Assembly (NCBI RefSeq): GCF_900113665.1
Contig: NZ_FOQD01000014.1
Location: 62,001-126,000, forward strand
DNA length: 64,000 nucleotides
Direction of reading: 5' to 3'
DNA from: Planctomicrobium piriforme
Lineage (GTDB): Bacteria; Planctomycetota; Planctomycetia; Planctomycetales; Planctomycetaceae
In this document: one piece after another, positions 1 to 12,453 of the stretch
Position numbering within the stretch: position 1 is the first letter of the stretch
How the letters are laid out: each line of letters begins with the position of its first letter
Position numbers and translations under genes: made by a program
The notes under the pieces: model-generated
What the model saw: only the letters and a program-made list of their open reading frames with translations
What the model was told of the DNA's origin: nothing
Databases searched by the model: none

Positions 1-360
1 CCAGAACTTCCCCTGTCCCAACTGGAATCACAGCAGGTGGACGAGAACTGGACGATCGCCATCACTCCGGCGAACAAGAAGGCCCCCAACCCCAAGAGCT
101 ACGAAAGCGTGTACCACTCAATCCCGTATCGTCGGGCCGAGTACCTGGCGAACCCCAGCTACCGTCATGATGCGACGATGGAATTCCTGTTCGGTCAACT
201 GCGGCCCACGGTCATCAACCGGACCGACAACCCGCAACGGGTCGTGAATCCGCGACCGGCATTGACGCAGCCGTACCCGATCTCAAAGGGGGAACTGTAC
301 AGCTACTGGCCGCTGCTGCAGTACGGTTCGGCTCTGCCGCTACTGTCGCCGATCCCGTAA
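1..360 (+). CDS. C-terminal part of a hypothetical protein (5' end outside window)
   Basis: The reading frame is open from the first base and ends at TAA 358-360, so the gene starts before the window; the GTG at 37 is only an internal codon. The visible 119 residues are polar and proline-rich, with segments such as SYRHDATMEFLFGQLRP and no transmembrane stretch. I do not recognise a family. It converges on the small lipoprotein gene at 479-727, and a hairpin at 396-429 could end its transcript. Function unknown. Confidence 0.7.
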   Translation, partial: PELPLSQLESQQVDENWTIAITPANKKAPNPKSYESVYHSIPYRRAEYLANPSYRHDATMEFLFGQLRPTVINRTDNPQRVVNPRPALTQPYPISKGELYSYWPLLQYGSALPLLSPIP

Positions 361-395
361 CGCCGGCTGCACAAATCACAGCGTCTGAAAAGCAC

Positions 396-429
396 AGAGG
401 CCCGCTGAACGTCGCCGTTCGGGGCCTTT
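396..429 (+). terminator. Candidate intrinsic terminator of the upstream hypothetical gene
   Basis: AGGCCC (398-403) pairs with GGGCCT (422-427) and GAACG (407-411) with CGTTC (416-420), with a small internal loop and a TCGC tetraloop. Only three T follow, so termination is plausible but not strong. Confidence 0.45.
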
Positions 430-478
430 GTCGCATTTGGATTGTGCAGCGAATCGCAGGCATCACCTGCGGCTTCGA

Positions 479-727
479 CTAGGGAACCGGAGCGTTGCTC
501 TCGGCGGCGAGCGCCTGGGCGGCGCGATAGTCTTCATGGGCCTTCACGGTCTGCGGCAGCAGAAACTCGGGGCCGGCCGGGAAGAACTGGACGTCATCCC
601 GCAGGTAGTAGGCTGATGGGAGCGTCTGGCCCCCGATGTTGCTTTGGCAACCGCAGAGCCCACCGCACGCGAAGAGACCGACCACCAGCAGGGCGACTGG
701 ATTCGCGAAAGTTCGTTGGACGTTCAT
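479..727 (-). CDS. Small predicted lipoprotein
   Basis: An 82-residue protein with a basic N-terminus, a hydrophobic core (NPVALLVVGLFACGG) and a lipobox-like LCGC ending at about residue 27, so it is probably lipidated and exported. The mature part is about 55 residues and contains an LPSAYYLRDDVQFFPAGPEF segment. No enzymatic motif is visible and I cannot name a family. Convergent with the truncated gene at the window start. The signal is clear; the role is unknown. Confidence 0.7.
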   Translation of the reverse strand: MNVQRTFANPVALLVVGLFACGGLCGCQSNIGGQTLPSAYYLRDDVQFFPAGPEFLLPQTVKAHEDYRAAQALAAESNAPVP

Positions 728-1073
728 GCCGGGCTCGCGTCTCGATTAAAAGGACCAGACGGGGTCTGACTGCCGACGGAAAAAATCCGCACACGCAGCC
801 CACGGCCGACGGATCGTCGACCATGCCTGGAAGGGTTATCGGAGGCGAGACGCGAAGGCCTTCAGCAAAACCGGAAAAATCACTACGACCGGCTCGATAA
901 CAAGCGGTTGACGGAACAGAAACCGGCAAATTCTGCCGAATGTCATTACGGAAAGCGGGGCTAACGAAGGCCGTGATAAACGAAAAAACCTCGCCCCTTT
1001 GGAGGGGCGAGGTTCATATTTCTGAGTCATTCACGACAGTTGAATTACTTCAAATGGCCCGCCGGGCGGCGAC
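728..1073. other. Intergenic stretch without a supported gene
   Basis: Apart from the hairpin at 987-1014 this stretch shows no coding signal. The open frames across it have the composition of shadows and no ribosome-binding site. Confidence 0.5.
983..1014 (-). terminator. Intrinsic terminator of the cold-shock gene
   Basis: A perfect 12-bp stem, AACCTCGCCCCT (987-998) with AGGGGCGAGGTT (1003-1014), encloses a TTGG loop. On the minus strand the stem is followed by a T run (the A run 983-988 on plus), 60 bases after the stop of the cold-shock gene. This is a textbook rho-independent terminator. Confidence 0.9.
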
Positions 1074-1277
1074 TCAGGAGGGGCGAACAACCGAAGCACG
1101 CGCTCCTTTGGGGCCCACTTCAGATTCGAACTCGACGTCCTGTCCCTCGTACAGGGATTCAAACGTCGCGTCCTTCAGAGCGGACACGTGAAAGAACAAG
1201 TCCTTTGCGCCATTGCTTCCGGAGATGAACCCGAAACCTTTGTCCGCAACCAGCTTTTTGATGGTACCGCGCTGCAT
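1074..1277 (-). CDS. Cold-shock domain protein (CspA family)
   Basis: A 67-residue single cold-shock domain. The RNA-binding motifs are intact: RNP1 as KGFGFIS and RNP2 as DLFFHVS. Proteins of this family bind single-stranded RNA or DNA in the cytoplasm and melt RNA structure. I chose ATG 1277 (MQRGTIKK, the usual Csp N-terminus) over ATG 1286 because the ribosome-binding site GAGGA lies nine bases before 1277 but touches 1286. It is monocistronic, with a strong terminator at 983-1014 and a long upstream gap that could hold a structured leader. The C-terminus has the GPKGARASVV stretch normal for the family. Confidence 0.95.
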   Translation of the reverse strand: MQRGTIKKLVADKGFGFISGSNGAKDLFFHVSALKDATFESLYEGQDVEFESEVGPKGARASVVRPS

Positions 1278-1835
1278 AGCAGCCATTCCTCACTCAAAAC
1301 ATAAAAATCACCAAGAGATGCCCGGCTGGCATGGACTGTCCGTCACCCTGGCGTCCAGCCGAACCTCGGAATTCCGCTAAACAGCGGCCTTCCGGCTCGT
1401 GCCTGGAAATACCACGACAACAACCCATGCGTTCGACGCAGATGAATGCGAATGCCAGCCTGAGCGTGATCGAGAAGGGAAAAACGGACGGCGACTTCGC
1501 GAGCTCAATGCAGTTTTGTGTGCTGCCGAGCACGGCGGGAGTCCGCCAAAAGGGATCTCAACGTGGGGGGAAGTTTAGCGACGGGCCGAATGTCAAGCTA
1601 CTGCGAATTAGGAAATCTTGATGCTTTCCCCTGCCGTTCATAACGGCGGTGACAGCAAGACATCTTGTCGCTGCCGATCCATCGGGTTATTTTCCCGCCG
1701 CTGACACACTTGATCGCCGGAACGTCTGCATTTCAGGGAGCATCCGTCACATGGGATTCCCCGTCATCGACAACCCGGAAACCCTCCCGGCAGTGCGGCT
1801 CTCGTCCGCTTCCCGGCTTCGCAAAAGGATTGGCG
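1278..1835. other. Divergent intergenic region between the cold-shock gene and a secreted protein
   Basis: About 560 bases between divergently transcribed genes. Open frames occur but none has a convincing ribosome-binding site or protein-like composition. The cold-shock leader is expected to lie here, as csp mRNAs often have long 5' leaders; I could not identify a defined fold. Confidence 0.4.
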
Positions 1836-2510
1836 ATGCGACGTTTCTACTGCCTGGCCGCAAGCCTGACCACGATCACCTTCGCGGCGATCTGCTCATT
1901 CGCAGGTCCGGTCGCCAGCGAACTCTTCCCGACGGCCGTCGGCACGCGCTGGGTATATGACGCCGGCCCCGTCGAAGTGACTGAAGAGATCGTGGGAGAA
2001 GACCTCATCGAGGGAGAACGCTGCCTCAAGCTCGAAACCCGAGTCAACGGCAAACCCATTTCCTTCGAGCATCTGGCCGTGCGTCCAGATGGCGTCTATC
2101 GGGTGACCATCGCCGGTGAACGTGTCATGCCCCCGTTGTGCTTTCTCAAATCCTCACCGCAGTCTGGCGAACGCTGGAGCGTGAAATCCAAAGTAGGCGA
2201 GATCGACGTCAGCGGCGAATTTGCCGGCGGCAAGTCGCTGGTCCAGACGCCTTCCGGCAGATATTCGGTGATCACTGCGCACGGCACGCGATTCCAGTCC
2301 CCCGGCGGCGAACTCGAGTTCACCTACTCGTATGCACCCGGCGTCGGCAAAGTGAAGCAGGTGATTTCGATTCAAGGAAAATCCGCCCAGCTCGTTCTCA
2401 AAGAGTTTCATCCCGCGCCGAATGGACAGGCCGGTTCGACGGTCGTTCCCGCGTCTGCGACAGAGCCGACAAAGTCAGCGCCGCCGAAGTCAGTACTGCC
2501 ACAGCGATGA
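1836..2510 (+). CDS. Secreted protein of unknown function
   Basis: A 224-residue protein. ATG 1836 follows AAAGGA at 1824-1829 and opens a signal peptide (RRFYCLAASLTTITFAAICS), so I prefer it to the in-frame start at 1665. The mature part begins SELFPTAVGTRWVYDAG and is beta-rich, with sections resembling planctomycete exported proteins that begin F.VGTRWVY, and it ends in a proline/serine-rich tail. No catalytic motif is seen. Its last 21 bases overlap the 3' end of the convergent SGNH hydrolase gene. Function unknown. Confidence 0.8.
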   Translation: MRRFYCLAASLTTITFAAICSFAGPVASELFPTAVGTRWVYDAGPVEVTEEIVGEDLIEGERCLKLETRVNGKPISFEHLAVRPDGVYRVTIAGERVMPPLCFLKSSPQSGERWSVKSKVGEIDVSGEFAGGKSLVQTPSGRYSVITAHGTRFQSPGGELEFTYSYAPGVGKVKQVISIQGKSAQLVLKEFHPAPNGQAGSTVVPASATEPTKSAPPKSVLPQR

Positions 2511-3329
2511 GCCGTCGGCGAAAGTCCGGCAGGGCTGCGGCGTCTGGTAACTGCGGCCCCAATAGCTGCGTTCCAATGGGGGTGACTGCCAGGCGCGCAA
2601 TGCTTCTGTCTTGCCGACCGGCTTAACAACCGGCGGATCAGGGAAGGGCCACGAACTTACAATTTCATTCCAGGCCGCCAGCCGCCGCGACTTCCGAATG
2701 TGAATCGGGTCAACGCCATACCAGTTCACCTTCGGAGTCAGAATCCTGGCTCCGGCGTGGTCGGCATATTCGGTCGCCCGTCTGTCCAGTTCGACAATCT
2801 GTTCGCACATCCGCGACCAGGGGACTGTGGGACCGGGGAAGAGCATCTGCTTGATGATCTTGTAACGGGCCTCGGACAATTGCAGGATGCGTTCGAGCGG
2901 AGGCCGAACGAATGTCAGGGGCATCTTGAGTTCCGCGATTTTGCGGAAGACCTGCAAGACCCTCTCCCAGGCCATGTCGATCGGCCGGCCATAGATCAGA
3001 TCATTGCCGAGGTCTGTCACCAGCGCCCAGCTCTCGGCCACGGGCGGCTGCAATGCCAGCACTTCCCAGATCCCACACCCGATCACAGAGGGAAGTCCTC
3101 GATGCAGCACAAAACTGCGCTGGCAGAATGACCGGCCATGTCCATGCGCCGTGAAGAGCTGCACGGGACAAGGGGCCTGCGTCACACAGGCGTTCAGCAA
3201 GAGCGGGAACGCCAGCGTGACGTTGCTGGCGCCGACAATCAGGATGCGACGTGCGGGGACGGGCAACGCATCAGCAGTGGTCTGCCGAGAGGGGGGCAGA
3301 GGATCGTCGGCCGCTGCCTCTTCAGCCAT
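2490..3329 (-). CDS. SGNH/GDSL-family hydrolase
   Basis: A 279-residue protein with the blocks of the SGNH fold: nucleophile region IVGASNV (Ser35), oxyanion region TDLGND (Asn109) and catalytic block VDPIHIR (Asp207, His210). The family cleaves ester bonds in lipids, carbohydrates or acetylated glycans; the substrate here cannot be read from sequence. No signal peptide is visible, so it is probably cytoplasmic. ATG 3329 overlaps the end of the response regulator gene by 8 bases, which indicates translational coupling and a shared mRNA. Its 3' end overlaps a convergent gene by 21 bases. The family call is firm, the substrate unknown. Confidence 0.85.
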   Translation of the reverse strand: MAEEAAADDPLPPSRQTTADALPVPARRILIVGASNVTLAFPLLLNACVTQAPCPVQLFTAHGHGRSFCQRSFVLHRGLPSVIGCGIWEVLALQPPVAESWALVTDLGNDLIYGRPIDMAWERVLQVFRKIAELKMPLTFVRPPLERILQLSEARYKIIKQMLFPGPTVPWSRMCEQIVELDRRATEYADHAGARILTPKVNWYGVDPIHIRKSRRLAAWNEIVSSWPFPDPPVVKPVGKTEALRAWQSPPLERSYWGRSYQTPQPCRTFADGSSLWQY

Positions 3330-4026
3330 TTTCCAGTGCCCACTGCACGGCATGCCGGTTGAGTTCCGCCGCATTGCGCAGTGAGAGTTTCGCCTTCAGG
3401 TTTTCCCGATAGCTTTCGATCGTCTTGTAGCTCAGATGCAGCCGCTCGGCGATCTGACGGGTGGTGAGTCCCTGCCCGATCAGGCCGAAGACTTCGAGTT
3501 CGCGGTCGGTCAGCGATTCGATCGGCGAAACGTCGCCGTTGCCGCCGGCGACAATCCGGTTCAGCAGCCGTTCAGCGAGTTGCGGACTGACGAAAGTTTT
3601 TCCGCCTAGAATCGAACGGATGGCGTCGATGACCTGATCGCTGGCGGCCTCTTTATTGAGGTAGCCGCCGGCGCCTGCTCTCAGACAACGTTCGGCAAAG
3701 AGCGATTCGTCGTGCATCGAGCAAACAAGCATCTTGATGCGCGGGTTCGCAGACGTGATCTGCTTGACCAGTTCCAGTCCATTCCCGGACCTCAGGGAGA
3801 TATCGATCACCATCAGGTCGGGTTCGAGTTCGCCTGCCAGTTTCGCGGCATCCTGCATCTCAGCGGCTTCACCGACCACCTTCAGGTCGGGTTCCTGCGA
3901 GATCAGAGTCACCATCCCTTTGCGGACGAGGGGATGATCGTCGACGATTAAAATTTTCCACTGACGCTCAACGTCTGGCGAGGGCAGGTTTTCAGCTCCG
4001 CCTGCTGCGACCGGTAATCCCATCAT
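3322..4026 (-). CDS. NarL/FixJ-type response regulator
   Basis: A 234-residue two-domain regulator. A receiver domain (about residues 23-140) carries the acidic pair DD29-30, the phospho-acceptor Asp75 in MVIDIS, and Lys125 in YLNKEA. A LuxR-type helix-turn-helix follows (about 168-230), with LTDRELEV and the recognition segment TTRQIAERLHLSYKTIESY. No histidine kinase lies beside it, so its partner is elsewhere. It is the first gene of a two-gene unit with the SGNH hydrolase, whose start lies within its last codons. A 22-residue extension precedes the receiver, and a later start cannot be excluded. Confidence 0.93.
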   Translation of the reverse strand: MMGLPVAAGGAENLPSPDVERQWKILIVDDHPLVRKGMVTLISQEPDLKVVGEAAEMQDAAKLAGELEPDLMVIDISLRSGNGLELVKQITSANPRIKMLVCSMHDESLFAERCLRAGAGGYLNKEAASDQVIDAIRSILGGKTFVSPQLAERLLNRIVAGGNGDVSPIESLTDRELEVFGLIGQGLTTRQIAERLHLSYKTIESYRENLKAKLSLRNAAELNRHAVQWALENG

Positions 4027-4539
4027 CCTTCTCGCTTTCCACAGTCGGCGTCCTGGTGCGAACCCATTTCATCCGACCCCTGTGCCCACGCCCCCGTACA
4101 GATTAGCTGACGGGGGCCTTTCAATTCCATTGACCAGACTTCTCCCGTTGTGCACTTCACTCAATCTTCGAAACTCTTCAAAACAGGGTGTTTACGTATT
4201 GCAACAACCTGCTACGAGAAAAAATTCGAAGTCACCGTAACAACGGGGAAAAACCGTTCCCGGCATAGGTAAAGTCGGGAATTGTATCCCTCATCGGCCA
4301 CGAGATCTGGGAAGTTTTAAGACTGGTCAGACTAACGTCGGATGATCTGATCCGAAACGGGGAATTCCCGGACATTAGCAGGGAAATTCTCATAGGGGAT
4401 TCCCTGTGGTGGCGAAAATTTCGCCATTTCAAACCCCTAATGCATACATGCCGGCAAAGGCGGCATTCTGATGGCGTCCAATTGCAGCCGACAGTCAGAT
4501 CCGCGTCCAGACACCGCCACATGTTCCCCGGGCTCATGG
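4027..4539. other. Intergenic region downstream of metH with a GC hairpin
   Basis: No supported gene. GCCCCCGT (4090-4097) pairs perfectly with ACGGGGGC (4110-4117) around a 12-base loop; there is no T run on the minus strand, so it is a doubtful metH terminator. The minus frame at 4232-4567 runs into the end of metH and looks like a shadow. Confidence 0.45.
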
Positions 4540-8250
<3,711 letters not shown>

Positions 8251-8322
8251 TGGTCCGAAAATCCGTCTGAAGTCGTTTCACCGATCAGCATCGGCGATTC
8301 AAGAAGTCTATGCATCAAACGC

Positions 8323-8351
8323 TGAGCCGCACAGTTCAACTGTGCGGCTCA
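8323..8351 (-). terminator. Strong hairpin between purA and metH
   Basis: TGAGCCGCACAG (8323-8334) pairs perfectly with CTGTGCGGCTCA (8340-8351) around TTCAA. It lies just beyond the purA stop on the minus strand. No T run follows, so it may end purA with help, protect an mRNA end, or act in the metH leader. Confidence 0.6.
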
Positions 8352-8378
8352 ACGACATGACAAGAGCACCGGACGGCA

Positions 8379-9656
8379 TCAAATGATCACAGTCTGTTCG
8401 CGGTCAGGGCCGATCGAGACGAAGCCGACTTTGGCGTCCAGCAGTTCGGCGATCGTGTCGATGTACTGCCGGGCCGCTGGCGGGAAATCGGCCATTTTCC
8501 GGATGCCGGTGATGTCTTTTTTCCAGCCTGGCAGGGTCCGATAAATCGGCTGGGCCTTCGCCAGGTCTTCGATATGACTCGGGAAGTCGGTCGTGCGTTC
8601 GCCGTTAATCTCGTAAGCATGGCAGATTTTGATTTCGTCGAGCTTGCTGAGGACATCGAGCAGCATGATCGCGATGCAGTCGATCCCTGAGATTCGCGAG
8701 CCATAGCCCGTCGCGACCGCGTCGAACCAGCCGCAGCGTCGCGGACGGCCGGTGACGGTGCCGTATTCGTGACCTTCGTCTCGAATATGCTGGCCGATCT
8801 CATTTGTCAGTTCTGTCGGGCATGGCCCGCCGCCGACGCGCGTGGTGTAGGCCTTCACGACGCCGATCATGCGGTCGATCGCCCGCTCTGGCACGCCGCT
8901 GCCCGGGTGAATGCCGCAGCCGGAGCTGTTGGAGGAGGTGACGTACGGGAACGTGCCGTGGTCGATGTCGAGCAGGCTGCCCTGCGCCCCTTCGAACAGC
9001 AGGCTCTTCTTTTCCTTGAGAATGCGGTGCAGGTAGGCCGTCGTGTCGATGACGTGCTCTTTCAGCTTCGCGGCGTACTGAGTGTAGTCTTCGAAAATGC
9101 TCTCCACGCTGGGGATCTCTGCCTGGGGATCGACGGCGTGAATCACGATCCGCTTCTGCTCGACCACTTCGTTGAGACGTTCCTTGAAGAACTCAGGCCG
9201 GTACAGATCGCCGAGGCGAATGGCGTGCGTACGGCCGATTTTGTCCCGATAACAAGTGCCGATGCCCCGCATCGTCGTGCCGATCGCCTTCGCGCCGCGG
9301 GCTTTTTCCAGACCCGCTTCTTCGATCATGTGATAGGGGAAGATGACATGGGCGCGGTCGCTGATGAGCAACTGCCCGACTTCGACCCCCTGTTTGCGGA
9401 TCGAATCGAGTTCCGCCAGCAGCGCCTTGGGATTGATCACCACCCCGTTCGAGATGACGGAGGTGACGCCTGGCCGCAGAATGCCGGCCGGGAGCATCGA
9501 GAGTTTATAGGTTTTCCCGCCGAACATGACGGTGTGTCCGGCGTTGTTACCGCCCAGGTAACGACAGACAACCTGGTGCTGGTCCGTCAGCAGATCGACG
9601 ATCTTTCCCTTGGCTTCGTCGCCCCATTGCAGACCCACGACCGCGGTGACCGACAT
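8379..9656 (-). CDS. purA: Adenylosuccinate synthetase
   Basis: A 425-residue enzyme that joins IMP and aspartate using GTP, the first committed step from IMP to AMP. The N-terminal loop reads LQWGDEAKGKIVD, with Ala in place of the more common Gly before KGK. The IMP region (NNAGHT), the switch segment (GTTMRGIGTCYRDK) and the C-terminal guanine-binding part (VSIGPDREQTV) are all present. Length is normal. GGGAA precedes ATG 9656. It is separated from metH by a hairpin, so the two may be transcribed apart. Confidence 0.98.
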   Translation of the reverse strand: MSVTAVVGLQWGDEAKGKIVDLLTDQHQVVCRYLGGNNAGHTVMFGGKTYKLSMLPAGILRPGVTSVISNGVVINPKALLAELDSIRKQGVEVGQLLISDRAHVIFPYHMIEEAGLEKARGAKAIGTTMRGIGTCYRDKIGRTHAIRLGDLYRPEFFKERLNEVVEQKRIVIHAVDPQAEIPSVESIFEDYTQYAAKLKEHVIDTTAYLHRILKEKKSLLFEGAQGSLLDIDHGTFPYVTSSNSSGCGIHPGSGVPERAIDRMIGVVKAYTTRVGGGPCPTELTNEIGQHIRDEGHEYGTVTGRPRRCGWFDAVATGYGSRISGIDCIAIMLLDVLSKLDEIKICHAYEINGERTTDFPSHIEDLAKAQPIYRTLPGWKKDITGIRKMADFPPAARQYIDTIAELLDAKVGFVSIGPDREQTVII

Positions 9657-9984
9657 TCTCAGATTCCCAGTTTCAAGCCGACGGTTTGCGCGCCACTTCC
9701 ACCCAATTGCGGAAAACAGGCTGGCTGCGGCCGGTTTGGTGAGGCCGCGTCGCAGGGTCCAAAGCAGTCAAACAGCGCTTCGGACAGCGCGCAAACATGG
9801 AGTGTTTGCCGTACGAAATCAGAGTGTAGCAGCCGCCTGAACGAATGTAGAGCGCGCGACGAGCGAAACTGGCCCGGCACGGAAACCGCGACAGAAACTC
9901 GACAAGACGCTTCTTGCCGCCACGAACTCGGCGTTAGAATCATTATTGGACCTGCCCGATCCTCCTTGATTTCCCGTGAGTGGA
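9657..9984. other. Divergent intergenic region, purA / secreted protease
   Basis: About 330 bases that must hold the promoters of two divergent genes. I found no clear -35/-10 pair or structured element and no supported gene. Confidence 0.4.
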
Positions 9985-11055
9985 ATGTCCGCTAGATTCC
10001 GAAAGCTCCGCGACGTCTTCCACTCCCGCCAGGTGATTTGCCTGTGGGCCCTACTGATTCTCACCAGTTCCGCACTGGCACAGCCTGCTACCCCTTCTCC
10101 AGCGGCTCCCGTTGCGAAATCTGCTCCGGTCACCCCGCTGCCTGAGGCATTCGCCCAGCCGGCGCCGAGGTCGGTCGCCGATCTCAAGGCGATTCAGGAC
10201 CATGTGACTAAACTGGTCCCGCAGCTCAAAGCAGTCACGGTGGGTCTCAGCGTCCCGGCCATCGGCGGCGGGGCGCAGGGAAGCGGCGTCATCGTCGCAC
10301 CCGAGGGGTACATTCTGACCGCCGCCCATGTGGCCGGCCCGCCAGGCAAGCCGGTCACCATCACCACCTCCGACGGCAAACGGCATCCCGGTATCACTCT
10401 CGGACGCAATTCCACACTCGACGCCTCGATGGTGCGATTCGAATCGACCACCCGTCGCGACTGGCCGCACGCGGTCGTCGCCACCGAGTCGGCCCGATCA
10501 GGGGACTGGTGTGCGGTGATGGGGCATCCCGGCGGCTACCAGAAAGACCGTGGTCTGGTGCTGCGGCTCGGCAGGGTCGTCCAGAAAAACGACTGGCTCG
10601 TCCAGACTGACTGCGAACTCGTCGGCGGCGATTCCGGCGGCCCGCTCTTCAACATGCGGGGAGAAGTCATCGGCATCAATACCCGAATCGGCGAAAGCAC
10701 GGAATTCAACATTCACGTTCCCGCGGAGGTTTATACCCGCGACTGGAAACGGCTCGTCGCCGGAGAAGATTTCCGCACCCACAGCGGCGCCTACCTGGGA
10801 CTCTCCGGCGTGCCGGCCACCACCGGCGAAGGGCTGCTGGTCGAGAAAGTTCAGCCGGGCGACGCCGCGGATCGTGACGGCATCAAGGTCGGCGACATCC
10901 TGCTGACGTTCGAAGGGGAAAAGATCAAAGACCTCGCCCAGCTCACCGAACTCGTCGGCGAAGAATTCCCCGGCCAGTCCGTCAAAATCACACTGCAGCG
11001 AGACGGCCAGGTGCGCTCCGTGACGTTGCGACTGGGGATGAAGTGGAAAGAATAG
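9985..11055 (+). CDS. Exported trypsin-like serine protease with PDZ domain
   Basis: A 356-residue protein with a signal peptide (core ICLWALLILTSSALAQ), a proline/alanine-rich linker, a trypsin-like S1C domain and one C-terminal PDZ domain (about residues 262-355). The catalytic triad is visible: His115 in TAAHVAG, Asp146 in STLDASM and Ser217 in GGDSGGP. The layout matches HtrA/DegP-like envelope proteases with a single PDZ, which degrade or sense misfolded exported proteins. GTG 9976 is in frame nine bases upstream; I prefer ATG 9985, though neither has a strong ribosome-binding site. The role in envelope quality control is inferred from the family. Confidence 0.92.
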   Translation: MSARFRKLRDVFHSRQVICLWALLILTSSALAQPATPSPAAPVAKSAPVTPLPEAFAQPAPRSVADLKAIQDHVTKLVPQLKAVTVGLSVPAIGGGAQGSGVIVAPEGYILTAAHVAGPPGKPVTITTSDGKRHPGITLGRNSTLDASMVRFESTTRRDWPHAVVATESARSGDWCAVMGHPGGYQKDRGLVLRLGRVVQKNDWLVQTDCELVGGDSGGPLFNMRGEVIGINTRIGESTEFNIHVPAEVYTRDWKRLVAGEDFRTHSGAYLGLSGVPATTGEGLLVEKVQPGDAADRDGIKVGDILLTFEGEKIKDLAQLTELVGEEFPGQSVKITLQRDGQVRSVTLRLGMKWKE

Positions 11056-11070
11056 AGCCGGCTCGGCGCC

Positions 11071-11199
11071 GGAAATTCGAAATTTCAAATCCGAATTTCG
11101 AAACGAATTCAAACTCTCAAAGACCCAAACAAATCAGCCGTTTCTGGCTTTTGAACATTGAGATTTGTTTGAATTCTGGTGCTTGAGATTTGGAATTTA
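11071..11199. repeat. Heptamer-phased inverted array, TTCGAA-rich type
   Basis: The left arm (11071-11134) steps in sevens: GAAATTC, GAAATTT, CAAATCC, GAATTTC, GAAACGA. The right arm (about 11153-11199) is its imperfect reverse complement; for example GAATTCAAAC at 11105 matches GTTTGAATTC at 11167. It fills the gap between two convergent genes. Confidence 0.7.
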
Positions 11200-11211
11200 T
11201 CGCGCCCCTAA

Positions 11212-12009
11212 TCAGTACCGTGCCAGGTCTTTCTTCTTGTCTCCCAGATTGAGTTCGCCGACGATCTTCTGGGCCTGGGCGACCATCATTGCCATTTCGC
11301 TGCCGATGGCCAGGAACTGCCAGCCCTCGGCAATGCGGCGTTTCACGTCTTCAGTCGTCTGCACATGCAGCCCCACCGGCGTTCCCGTCTTCTTTCCCGC
11401 AGCGAGAATGCGTTGCAGCATTGCTTCGAATTCCTCAGCCGAGGGGTCTTTGCCGTCCGGTGTCCGCATCTGGGCTCTCAAATCATTCGGGCCGACGAAA
11501 ATCGCGTCGACGCCAGGCAGACTGTAAATCGCCTCGGCATTCTGGACGCCCAGCGGTGATTCCGTTTGCAGCACCACCAGGATTTCGTCGTCGGCACGGC
11601 GGTAATAGTCGCCTGCCGATGCTCCGAAGTTCAGCGCGTGCAGCGAACCGCCGACAGAACGGTTCCCGATGGGAGGATACTTCGCGGCAGCGATACAGGC
11701 TTTGGCATGTTCGACCGTATCGATCATCGGGCAGATGATTCCATAGGCCCCGGCATCGAGCACGCGTTTGATGTGATCGTGACGACCTTCCGGAACCCGG
11801 GCCAAAGGAATGCACCCGGCATCGGCGATGACGGCAAACAGCGCGGCCGCCTGACTCCAGTCGATCGGTGAGTGTTCGAGATCGACCGTGAGATAGTTCA
11901 GACCGACGCGGGCCATGAGTCGAGTGGCAAACAAATCGCCCAGCGAGAGCCAGGTGCCGACCTGAGGTTGCCCCTGCTTCAGTGCTGCCTTGACGGTATT
12001 GGTGTTCAT
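11212..12009 (-). CDS. HpcH/HpaI-family aldolase
   Basis: A 265-residue class II pyruvate aldolase of the family that includes 4-hydroxy-2-oxoheptanedioate, 2-keto-3-deoxyrhamnonate and 2-dehydro-3-deoxyglucarate aldolases. Signature segments are DLEHSPIDW, the metal ligand Glu in LQTESPLGV and the metal ligand Asp in FVGPNDL, with an Arg before HDHIKRVLD. It cleaves or forms 2-keto-3-deoxy sugar acids, with pyruvate as one partner, in the cytoplasm. The exact substrate cannot be told. I chose ATG 12009 (MNTNTVKAAL) over 12039 because the family starts just before this segment. It stands alone, flanked on both sides by heptamer arrays. Confidence 0.9.
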   Translation of the reverse strand: MNTNTVKAALKQGQPQVGTWLSLGDLFATRLMARVGLNYLTVDLEHSPIDWSQAAALFAVIADAGCIPLARVPEGRHDHIKRVLDAGAYGIICPMIDTVEHAKACIAAAKYPPIGNRSVGGSLHALNFGASAGDYYRRADDEILVVLQTESPLGVQNAEAIYSLPGVDAIFVGPNDLRAQMRTPDGKDPSAEEFEAMLQRILAAGKKTGTPVGLHVQTTEDVKRRIAEGWQFLAIGSEMAMMVAQAQKIVGELNLGDKKKDLARY

Positions 12010-12453
12010 GAGCCGCTTACCCTGCGATTTCGATGACAAGAGTCTTGGGTCGTCAGTTTTCAGTTGTCAGTCGTTGTGATTTGACTCGCTATTTGATTCC
12101 TGACTGAATACTGAATACTGACGACTGAAAACTCACCATGGAATCTAAGGGCGTGAATTCTGGCAGGTTCCTGCCCGCTTGTCATGCACTGTACAAATCA
12201 TTTAACCGATCTTGCCCCGCGGAGTTCGGTGGTTCAACTGACGAAGTGACTTTCGACGCGGGCACACGGTAGAGCAAGCTGCTCTTGAGCCGCCGGATTT
12301 GACAAATCCGGCCCCAGATGTGACACCTATGCCAGTCTTCACTCGATCGCGTTTCGAAACTGGCGACTGCAAACGTCAGTTCAATGTCTGCCCGAGAAAC
12401 AGGGGGTTGACACCCCCCGCTCGCCGGCAAAATCACTAACATTCGAAAGTCCG
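12010..12453. other. Divergent intergenic region containing a heptamer array
   Basis: Beyond the array at 12051-12134 the region holds a short hairpin-prone GGGGGTTGACACCCCCC segment near 12404-12420. The 86-codon minus frame at 12182-12442 has no ribosome-binding site and I do not call it. Confidence 0.45.
12051..12134. repeat. Heptamer-phased inverted array, ACTGA/TCAGT type
   Basis: Left arm in sevens from 12051: CGTCAGT, TTTCAGT, TGTCAGT, CGTTGTG. Right arm from 12101: TGACTGA, ATACTGA, ATACTGA, CGACTGA, AAACTCA. The arms are reverse-complementary in consensus. The same unit recurs at 29977-30257. Confidence 0.8.

Noticed and set aside
8251..8378. SAM, SAH or cobalamin riboswitch before metH
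   Set aside because: The gap is short and holds one perfect hairpin only; none of the conserved cores of these riboswitches could be seen.
8769..9995. A 408-codon open frame on the plus strand across purA
   Set aside because: It is antisense to a certain purA gene, rich in Arg/Ala/Gly as expected for a GC-rich shadow, and has no domain.
12182..12442. An 86-codon minus-strand frame
   Set aside because: No ribosome-binding site and no coherent composition; it lies in a region with repeat and hairpin sequence.
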